A stretch of DNA of 64,000 nt from Candidatus Gastranaerophilales bacterium. GTDB lineage: Bacteria > Cyanobacteriota > Vampirovibrionia > Gastranaerophilales > Gastranaerophilaceae. The stretch spans positions 124,001-188,000 of the forward strand of contig CALUQN010000001.1 of NCBI GenBank assembly GCA_944322945.1. The letters run 5' to 3'. Position numbers and translations under genes: made by a program. The notes under the pieces are model-generated. The model was not told the origin of the DNA. It made no database searches and saw only the letters and a program-made list of their open reading frames with translations. The number at the start of each line of letters is the position of its first letter. The first letter of the stretch is position 1. Positions 35,640-42,056 of the stretch are shown one piece after another.

Positions 35640-36920
35640 ATGCAAGATTTGACGATAAAAAGTTACAATGTCAATATGACAAACAAGTATAAAGTAAATA
35701 CTGTGCAAACATACAACAAAGTAAATTTCACTGGATTATTGGATGTTTTTTTTAGAGATGATACTCAGACAAAATTTATTCCGACTTGTAAAATTTCCGA
35801 AAATGAGACAAAATATGTCGGCGAATTATGCACATATTTGGCAAAATCCAGACTCTCTCCCGGCGAATTACAAAGCGCCTATAGAAGAATATATAGTACG
35901 CTGAAAACTCCGGATGAAAAAAAGTTATTCAGAGATTATTTTGGCAAATATTTACCGCCGGTTCCCAGGAAAACTGAGCAACAGAGCGTTGAACAACCAA
36001 AACCGCCAAAACCTGCGGTTCCGGCTGCCCCCGTTCCTGTAAAATCACCTGAAACGAATGGCTCTTCAAAAAAAATACCGGCAAATAATACTGCAAAATC
36101 GCTTTTAAAAGAATTTGATTCAATTGAAAAAGAAAATATTCCTGCATTTGTCTCAAAAGCGGCGAAAGGTTCAAGGGAAGAACAATACCAATTGCTTGAC
36201 CTTTATATAAATAAAAGTAAAGAACACAAACAATTACCGGCAAATTCTACGGAGAGACTTGCATTGGGAACAAAATTGGCAACATTAAGAAAACAAATGG
36301 AAGAGAAAAATATTTCATTTGTACCGAAAGCTCCGGAGAAATTTGATACAGAAGAACAAAAATGGAAATACATAAATACTGCGCTTTCTGTAATGGAAAA
36401 AAATGAAAATAGTATCTTTGACGCGTTTGATGTTTTTGAAAAATATGGAGCAAAGAAATATATAAACCGGGACAGCAGTTTTAGCACTCTTGATGATTTG
36501 AGTACGAGTACAGTATGTTGTTTAGATAAAATCCTTGAAAAAGGCCGCATAAAAGGCGGTCGGCATGATGAAAAAAGTATAGACTTAACAAATAGGGTTT
36601 TGCAGCGATTTACGGAAGTTTTTTCTAAATTTGCAACAACCAAGCCGGAAAAGTCAACGCCTGATGTAAGACTATTGTGGTATGTATTTGACAGATACGA
36701 ATATTGTATGAACAAAGAAACAATGTTGGTAATGATAGAACAAATTGATAAGCTGGCAGTAGATAAAAAAGAATGCAAAAAATTAAATGTTTTGCTCAAT
36801 CACTACGAACCAAAGTTATATGAATGTTTATCGCCTGAAAACATCCGTGATGTGGAGCTTGCAGTGAAAAAATTAGAAAAGAAGACCGAAAAATTACCGG
36901 ACGATTACAGCCAAATATAG
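35640..36920 (+). CDS. Hypothetical protein with YFGKYL domain and Pro-rich linker
   Basis: I do not recognise this 426-residue protein. It begins with a polar segment carrying KVNFTG (27-32), then a domain (about 50-106, ENETKYVGEL...LFRDYFGKYLPP) paralogous to the C-terminal domain of the preceding membrane protein. A Pro/Lys-rich linker follows (about 107-145, QPKPPKPAVPAAPVPV), then a ~280-residue helical region of charged helices similar in style to TPR-like or armadillo-like folds, though no repeat is clear. No membrane segment or signal peptide. It lies 9 bases after the membrane protein gene and is the last of the six-gene run. Confidence 0.7.
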   Translation: MQDLTIKSYNVNMTNKYKVNTVQTYNKVNFTGLLDVFFRDDTQTKFIPTCKISENETKYVGELCTYLAKSRLSPGELQSAYRRIYSTLKTPDEKKLFRDYFGKYLPPVPRKTEQQSVEQPKPPKPAVPAAPVPVKSPETNGSSKKIPANNTAKSLLKEFDSIEKENIPAFVSKAAKGSREEQYQLLDLYINKSKEHKQLPANSTERLALGTKLATLRKQMEEKNISFVPKAPEKFDTEEQKWKYINTALSVMEKNENSIFDAFDVFEKYGAKKYINRDSSFSTLDDLSTSTVCCLDKILEKGRIKGGRHDEKSIDLTNRVLQRFTEVFSKFATTKPEKSTPDVRLLWYVFDRYEYCMNKETMLVMIEQIDKLAVDKKECKKLNVLLNHYEPKLYECLSPENIRDVELAVKKLEKKTEKLPDDYSQI

Positions 36921-37069
36921 TTTATATGATTTGTGTACATTTGTTTTGGGCAATTCTATAAACCTGTCGCGTTGTGCTCAAATCTCTTTACAATTTTTTA
37001 TGTTTGTATATCCCAGAATTTTGTACTATATCGAATATTTTATGATATATTTCTTGTAAGGAGTAATAT

Positions 37070-37660
37070 ATGCGCAAAAAATATAAATATATTGATACAA
37101 ATTCTGCAGAATTATGCAAAATGAGAGAAAATGCAAGAGCTTTGATGAAAACGTATGATTCATTGGATTTTAACGATGAGCGTCAAAAACGTCAAATCCT
37201 TGAACAATTATTCGGTTCAATAGGTTGTAATGTTGTTATTGATGAAAAATTTCACGTAGAGTACGGGAAAAATATTTTTATCGGTAATGATGTTATAATT
37301 GGTCCGAATTGTACTTTTATAGATAATGAAAAAATTATAGTCGGGAATTGTATTATGTTTGCGCCGAATGTGCAGATATATACTGCTTATCATCCTGTCC
37401 TGCCGGAAGAAAGGTATATTCAAAACAGGTCGGCGGATGATCCGATATATTACAACACGTGCGCTGACCCTGTTGAGATAAAAGATGGGGCATGGATTGG
37501 CGGCGGTGCAATAATTCTGCCGGGTGTAACTATCGGTAAAAACAGCATAGTCGGCGCAGGAAGTGTTGTAAATCGCTCTATACCGGATGATTGTGTAGCT
37601 GTCGGCAATCCTTGCCGTGTAATAAAATATTTTGAGGATATAAGGAAAGATAATGTATAA
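37070..37660 (+). CDS. Maltose/galactoside-type O-acetyltransferase
   Basis: The 196-residue enzyme belongs to the left-handed beta-helix acetyltransferases of the LacA/Maa/NodL type, transferring acetyl from acetyl-CoA to a sugar hydroxyl. The N-terminal helical part (ENARALMKTYDSLDFNDERQKRQILEQLFG) is the Maa-type cap. Hexapeptide repeats follow: IGNDVIIGPNCTF, IVGNCIMFAPNVQI, then the catalytic-His region YTAYHPV, and GAWIGGGAIILPGVTIGKNSIVGAGSVV. Length is normal. GTAAGGAGTAATAT sets the start. Its last 8 bases overlap the HAD-GNAT gene, so the two are translated together. Confidence 0.9.
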   Translation: MRKKYKYIDTNSAELCKMRENARALMKTYDSLDFNDERQKRQILEQLFGSIGCNVVIDEKFHVEYGKNIFIGNDVIIGPNCTFIDNEKIIVGNCIMFAPNVQIYTAYHPVLPEERYIQNRSADDPIYYNTCADPVEIKDGAWIGGGAIILPGVTIGKNSIVGAGSVVNRSIPDDCVAVGNPCRVIKYFEDIRKDNV

Positions 37661-38711
37661 ACATATTGTTTTTGATGTTGACGGCACCTTAATAAATACA
37701 GAATATGCTGTTTTGAATTCTCTGCAAGACACATTAAAAGAAGTTCAAAATAAAAATTATAAAATAGAAGAATTAGAATTTGTGCTCGGTATTACGGGGG
37801 AAGCAGCAATAAAGCAGCTTGGGATTGCAAACATAGCTGAAATAGTTGATTTATGGAATAAAAATCTGAATAGCTACAAAAATTCGATCAGTGTTTTTGA
37901 CGGGATAAAAGATTTGCTGCAAAAACTGTCAACTGATTATAAATTAGGAATAGTAACATCTAAAACAAAAGCTGAATTTGACGAAGAAGTTACGCATTTT
38001 GGACTTAACAAATATTTTGGAGTTATTATTTGTGCTGATGCTACACAAAAACATAAACCGAACCCAGAACCTCTCCTAAAATATATGGAACTTGCAAATG
38101 CAAAGCCAGAAGAAACTCTTTATGTCGGCGACAGTGTTTATGATATGCAGTGTGCAAAATCATCAGGTGTTGATTTTGCCTTTGCAAAATGGGGCAACAG
38201 AAGACAAAATATTGATGCCAAATATACGCTATTACAGCCTTTGGATTTATTGAAGTGTTTGTCAATAGAAATAATTGATTGTACTGAAAGACAGCAATCA
38301 TTCATTGATACTCTTTTGGACATTTGGGAAAAATCTGTCAGAGCAACACATTTGTTTTTGCCGGAAAGTGAAATATTGAATATTAAAGAAAAATTTCTGC
38401 CTGATGCGTTAAAAAATATTTCTCACCTTGTTATTGCAAAAGAAAACGGCACCCCCGTGGCATTTATGGGAATAGAGGCGCAAAAATTGGAGATGCTTTT
38501 TGTTTTACCTGAAAAGAGAGGCAAAGGTATCGGCAAAAAACTGCTCAAATACGGAATTAAAAATTATTCAATAAATGAATTGACAGTGAACGAACAAAAC
38601 CCGCAGGCAAAAGGTTTTTATGAACACCTCGGGTTTAAGGTTTACAAAAGAGAAGAAGTCGACGAACAGGGAAATCCCTATCCGATTTTGTATATGCAGC
38701 TAATAGTATGA
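37653..38711 (+). CDS. HAD hydrolase fused to GNAT acetyltransferase
   Basis: The 352-residue protein joins two enzymes. Residues about 1-208 are a PGP/Gph-like HAD phosphatase: FDVDGTLINTE (motif I, D8 and D10), GIVTSK (motif II Thr), K-P-x-P loop HKPNPEPL, and VGDSVYDMQCAKSSG (motifs III-IV). Residues about 215-352 are a GNAT acetyltransferase with the acetyl-CoA loop EKRGKGIGKKLL and the C-terminal NEQNPQAKGFYEHLGFKVY. The reading frame is continuous, so this is a true fusion. Substrates are unknown; being wedged between a sugar O-acetyltransferase and a DUF1848 protein by overlapping codons suggests one pathway of small-molecule modification. Confidence 0.88.
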   Translation: MYKHIVFDVDGTLINTEYAVLNSLQDTLKEVQNKNYKIEELEFVLGITGEAAIKQLGIANIAEIVDLWNKNLNSYKNSISVFDGIKDLLQKLSTDYKLGIVTSKTKAEFDEEVTHFGLNKYFGVIICADATQKHKPNPEPLLKYMELANAKPEETLYVGDSVYDMQCAKSSGVDFAFAKWGNRRQNIDAKYTLLQPLDLLKCLSIEIIDCTERQQSFIDTLLDIWEKSVRATHLFLPESEILNIKEKFLPDALKNISHLVIAKENGTPVAFMGIEAQKLEMLFVLPEKRGKGIGKKLLKYGIKNYSINELTVNEQNPQAKGFYEHLGFKVYKREEVDEQGNPYPILYMQLIV

Positions 38712-39643
38712 TAATAAATACAGGTTCAAGAACAGATACAGTACAATATTACAGCGAGTGGCTTTTGAAACGCTTTCAGGAAGGATTTGTTTATTCAAGA
38801 AATCCTTTGTTTCCAAATAAAGTTACAAGATACGAGCTAAATCCGGAAGTTGTAGACTGTGTCGTTTTTTGTTCAAAAAATTATGAACCAATTTTAGAGC
38901 GTTTACCTGAAATTACAAATAAATTTAATACATATTTTTATTACACAATTACAGCCTATGGAAAAGATATAGAACCTAATGTGCCTGATATAGGTGATAG
39001 TATTGAAACTTTAATCAAACTCTCTAAACTTGTCGGCGCCAAGAGAATTGCCTGGCGTTATGATCCGATTCTTTTAACCGAAAAATACACTAAAAAGCGG
39101 CACTATGAAACCTTTGATTATATGGCACAAAAATTTTCACCGTATATTGACAGATGTATTTTCAGTTTTGTCGAAATGTATAAAAAATTAAAAACAAATA
39201 TGCCTGAAATTATTGTACTCACAGAAAACGACAAAGATGAAATAGCAAAAAATTTAGGACTGATTGCACAAAAACATAATATACTTTTGCAAACCTGCGC
39301 AACTCTTGGAAATTATGATAAATATAATATTTTACAATCAGGTTGTATGACAGCTGAGATTTTAGGTAAAGCCAATGATATAACTTTTCGTAAGATAAAT
39401 CATTCCGGAAACCGTAAAGGCTGCAGGTGTATGGAAAGCCGTAATATTGGGGATTATGATACATGTCCGAACGGCTGCAAGTATTGTTATGCAAATCAAA
39501 ACCCGGAAATAGCAAAAAAGAATTTTGAAAAGCATAATATTGAGTCTCCGTTAATTTTGGGCGGATTAAACCCGACAGACGAGATTACACAAAGCACCCA
39601 AAAATCATTTTTAGTAAAACATAAACAGTTAGCTTTATATTAA
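38708..39643 (+). CDS. DUF1848 family protein
   Basis: The 311-residue protein matches the DUF1848 pattern: N-terminal MIINTGSRTDTVQYYSEW, a TIM-barrel-like body (AKRIAWRYDPILL, FDYMAQKFSPYIDRCIFSFVE), and a C-terminal cysteine set with KGCRCMESRNIGDYDTCPNGCKYCYAN. The last CxxxC-x-x-C-like cluster (CPNGCKYC) looks like an iron-sulfur or zinc site reminiscent of radical SAM relatives; the biochemical role of the family is not established to my knowledge. It overlaps the HAD-GNAT gene by 4 bases (ATGA). It ends the three-gene group; a hairpin at 39863-39899 is the next possible terminator. Confidence 0.85.
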   Translation: MIINTGSRTDTVQYYSEWLLKRFQEGFVYSRNPLFPNKVTRYELNPEVVDCVVFCSKNYEPILERLPEITNKFNTYFYYTITAYGKDIEPNVPDIGDSIETLIKLSKLVGAKRIAWRYDPILLTEKYTKKRHYETFDYMAQKFSPYIDRCIFSFVEMYKKLKTNMPEIIVLTENDKDEIAKNLGLIAQKHNILLQTCATLGNYDKYNILQSGCMTAEILGKANDITFRKINHSGNRKGCRCMESRNIGDYDTCPNGCKYCYANQNPEIAKKNFEKHNIESPLILGGLNPTDEITQSTQKSFLVKHKQLALY

Positions 39644-39740
39644 TTGGGGTAAATTCTTCATTTTTCAGTTTAACAGCAGTCAATCCAAAAGGGAGTATGT
39701 TGGGCTTTCTGCCAAACAATAAAGCTTGCTCGGCGGCGAT

Positions 39741-39782
39741 AAACGGCTCTGCGGTTGTCTGTAGCAACGGCAGAGCCGTTTT
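39741..39782. repeat. GC-rich inverted repeat
   Basis: AAACGGCTCTGC and GCAGAGCCGTTT are perfect arms, extended inward by GTTG/CAAC with a TCTGTAG loop. Outside the arms, GCTTGC and GCAAGC pair as well. It may be a mobile palindromic element or an RNA hairpin. Confidence 0.55.
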
Positions 39783-39862
39783 GCAGGCAAGCCTCCGCCC
39801 TCTGCCGCCTCGCGCTCGAACCCAAATGTTTTGCAAAAGCGTTCTCATCTTTACCCAGAAAT

Positions 39863-39899
39863 AAAAAACGGTTAAGACAAAAGTCTAACCGTTTTTTAT
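39863..39899. terminator. Terminator-like hairpin beside the tRNA-Ser remnant
   Basis: AAAAACGGTTA-GAC and GTC-TAACCGTTTTT flank a loop of AAAA; one unpaired A interrupts the left arm. It resembles the tRNA-Ser terminator at 40073-40109 in its GACAAAAGTC core and is followed by the same tRNA 3' sequence. Confidence 0.6.
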
Positions 39900-39912
39900 A
39901 CAGAGGGGATGG
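39900..39912 (-). pseudogene. tRNA-Ser 3'-end remnant or attachment-like repeat
   Basis: ACAGAGGGGATGG is identical to 40111-40123, which covers the discriminator, acceptor 3' strand and part of the T-stem of tRNA-Ser. The rest of a tRNA is absent. The copy sits at the same distance from a GACAAAAGTC hairpin as in the real tRNA. Confidence 0.5.
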
Positions 39913-40072
39913 CAAGAACGCTAAATTCGCTACGCTTACGCTGCGAATTTGCATTTTGCATCCGTCAAACTACGGCTCGGCGTAAAGCCTGCGCCTTGTT
40001 TGTCGTAGCATTCGCACCCACTTCACAAGACTTCGCCTTGTCGCGGGTTCTTATTTCACAATCCTTATTAAA

Positions 40073-40109
40073 TAAAATCAAGCACTGACAAAAGTCAGGC
40101 TTGATTTTA
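40073..40109 (-). terminator. Terminator of tRNA-Ser
   Basis: AAAATCAAGC and GCTTGATTTT, with inner CTGAC/GTCAG and loop AAAA, form a strong hairpin just beyond the tRNA 3' end on the minus strand. Confidence 0.8.
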
Positions 40110-40111
40110 CA

Positions 40112-40199
40112 CAGAGGGGATGGGATTCGAACCCACGGTGGAACATAATCCCACACAACCTTTCCAAGATTGCACCTTAAACCTCTCGGACACCCCTCT
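40112..40199 (-). tRNA. tRNA-Ser (anticodon GGA)
   Basis: On the minus strand acceptor AGAGGGG pairs with CCCCTCT, the anticodon loop TTGGAAA gives GGA (codons TCC/TCT), a long variable arm (GTGTGGGATTATGTTCCAC) marks a class II tRNA, and the T-arm contains GGGTTCGAATCCC. The length is 88 bases, the discriminator is G, and CCA is not encoded. Confidence 0.94.
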
Positions 40200-40217
40200 T
40201 GGGAAATGTTTATATCT

Positions 40218-40742
40218 CTAATTTATCATAAACATCTTATAAATCAAATGTTTCATCTGTTTTCCTCTAACATTTTTTATAAAACTCCCGCTCTCTTCTG
40301 CCCCAAGCCGTTCTGCTACTTTCTGTGAACGTATGTTCTCCGGTCTGATTTCTAAGATTATATATTCTTGCCCTAATTTTTTATGTGCATATTCTGCAAG
40401 CGCTTTTGCTGCCGCTGTTGCATATCCTTTTCCCCAGAATTTCTTTTTTAAGATATACCCAACCTCATAGTACTCTTGCCCTTCTATTATGTCCGGTTTT
40501 AATGCTGCTTGCCCGACAACTATTCCGGTGCCTTTATCCTCTAAAAGAAAATATCCGCATTCATAGCGCGTGTATAATTCTTTATTCCGTTTTATCCAAT
40601 CATATATATCCTCATCAGTAAAATCATACTCCCATGCTGACATTACCTCTTTGTCCTTCAGCATTTCCGCTAAATCGTCAAAGTCAGTCTCATCCATCTC
40701 ACGAAAAATTAAATTTCCACTCTCTAAAAATATCTTCCCCAT
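40218..40742 (-). CDS. GNAT family N-acetyltransferase (RimJ/RimL-like)
   Basis: The 174-residue enzyme transfers acetyl from acetyl-CoA to an amine. The N-terminal segment NLIFREMDETDFDDLAEML is the RimJ/RimL/YdaF pattern, EVGYILKKKFWGKGYATAAAKAL carries the acetyl-CoA loop (motif A, (K/R)-x-x-G-x-G/A), and ENIRSQKVAERLGAEESG is motif B. It could act on a ribosomal protein terminus or on a small molecule; substrates are not predictable from sequence. It is divergent from aroA with 39 bases between start codons, so promoters must overlap. It sits just before tRNA-Ser on the same strand. Confidence 0.88.
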   Translation of the reverse strand: MGKIFLESGNLIFREMDETDFDDLAEMLKDKEVMSAWEYDFTDEDIYDWIKRNKELYTRYECGYFLLEDKGTGIVVGQAALKPDIIEGQEYYEVGYILKKKFWGKGYATAAAKALAEYAHKKLGQEYIILEIRPENIRSQKVAERLGAEESGSFIKNVRGKQMKHLIYKMFMIN

Positions 40743-40781
40743 TCCTCTATTATATGCTAAAATTACCTCATTGGTGTATTT

Positions 40782-42056
40782 ATGAAAAAAACTGTTTCTA
40801 AAAATTTATCAGGACTTAAAGGTTCAATTACAATCCCCGCGGATAAGTCGATTTCCCACAGAGCGGTTATGTTTGCCTCGCTCGCCAATGGTAAATCCGT
40901 CATAAAAAATTTCTCAAAAGGTCAAGACCCGCGCTCTTCCCTTGAAATTTGCAAAGCTCTCGGAGTTGATGCGCAATTTCTTGACGAAACAACTTTGGTA
41001 GTTAATTCCGACGGCGTTTTGCAAGCTCCCGCCCAGCCTCTTGATTGCGGAAACTCAGGAACAACAATGCGCCTTATGTCAGGTGTCCTTGCCGGACAAG
41101 GGTTTTCTTCTACTCTTATAGGTGATGAAAGCCTCTCAAAACGCCCTATGAAACGCGTCATTGAACCTCTTACGTTGATGGGTGCTCAAATTGCTTCTGT
41201 TGACGGGCATGCACCGCTCACGATTGCCGGACAAAATCTTTCAGCTATTAATTATGAATCGCCGCTTGCTTCTGCACAGGTTAAATCTTGTCTGCTTCTT
41301 GCCGGCTTGAATGCTGACGGTGTAACTACTGTTACTGAACCGTATCTTTCACGCAACCATACGGAATTGATGCTCAAATTCATGAATGCTGATATTAAAA
41401 TTGACGGCTGCTCTGTTTCTGTATCACGTTCTACTCTTGAGCCGCGTGAAATCAGTATTTGCGGGGATATATCTTCTGCTGCGTATTTTATCGCAGCCGG
41501 CTTGATTGTTCCTAATTCTGATATTATTCTGAAAAATGTAGGGTTAAACCAAACACGTACAGGTATTTTGGATGTTGTAAAATTTATGGGCGGTGATGTC
41601 GAAATTCTGGACAAGAAAAATGTTTCAGGTGAAGATGTCGGTGATTTGCGTATCAGATATTCGGATTTGACCGGCTGTACTATTGAAGACGGTATTATCC
41701 CTCGTTTAATTGATGAATTGCCGGTCATTGCCGTACTTGCTACCCAGGCAAGAGGCACCACAATTGTCCGCGACGCAGGCGATTTGCGTAACAAAGAATC
41801 TGACAGGATTAAGGCTGTTGTTACGGAATTGAAGAAAATCGGCGCAGATATTCACGAAACATCTGACGGGTTTATTATTAACGGCAAATCTCAATTAACA
41901 GGAGGGGCAGAATTAGAAACCTACCATGACCACAGGCTTGCTATGAGCTGGTATGTGGCAGGGCTTGTGTGTGATAATCCGCTTGTCATTGACGGGTTTG
42001 AATGGGCTGGAATTTCTTTTCCTGAATTTGTTGGATTATTTGAAAGTCTTAGCTAA
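40782..42056 (+). CDS. aroA: 3-phosphoshikimate 1-carboxyvinyltransferase (EPSP synthase)
   Basis: The 424-residue enzyme joins phosphoenolpyruvate to shikimate-3-phosphate in the chorismate pathway. Signature regions are intact: IPADKSISHRAVMFASLA (phosphate-binding Lys, Ser, Arg), DCGNSGTTMRLMSGVLAGQ, RPMKRVIEPL, and the active-site RNKESDRIKAV near the C-terminus, with DHRLAM. Both inside-out alpha/beta domains are present and the length is normal. No other aro gene lies in the window. It converges with the GLUG-containing gene and overlaps its end by 8 bases. Confidence 0.96.
   Translation: MKKTVSKNLSGLKGSITIPADKSISHRAVMFASLANGKSVIKNFSKGQDPRSSLEICKALGVDAQFLDETTLVVNSDGVLQAPAQPLDCGNSGTTMRLMSGVLAGQGFSSTLIGDESLSKRPMKRVIEPLTLMGAQIASVDGHAPLTIAGQNLSAINYESPLASAQVKSCLLLAGLNADGVTTVTEPYLSRNHTELMLKFMNADIKIDGCSVSVSRSTLEPREISICGDISSAAYFIAAGLIVPNSDIILKNVGLNQTRTGILDVVKFMGGDVEILDKKNVSGEDVGDLRIRYSDLTGCTIEDGIIPRLIDELPVIAVLATQARGTTIVRDAGDLRNKESDRIKAVVTELKKIGADIHETSDGFIINGKSQLTGGAELETYHDHRLAMSWYVAGLVCDNPLVIDGFEWAGISFPEFVGLFESLS

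Larger units (their letters stand above)
39644..40111. other. Non-coding stretch with GC-rich hairpins and tRNA-Ser remnants
   Basis: No gene is supported; the open frames here run through inverted repeats and lack ribosome-binding sites. The stretch holds a long GC-rich hairpin (39741-39782) inside a pair GCTTG/CAAGC, a terminator-like hairpin (39863-39899), a 13-base copy of the tRNA-Ser 3' end (39900-39912), an inverted repeat AATTCGC/GCGAATT at about 39923-39949, and the tRNA-Ser terminator (40073-40109). Confidence 0.5.

Noticed and set aside
39585-39954. Overlapping frames on the minus strand downstream of the DUF1848 gene
   Set aside because: They arise from a GC-rich hairpin and repeated short sequences. 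Two frames are equally open, so no coding signal can be chosen.
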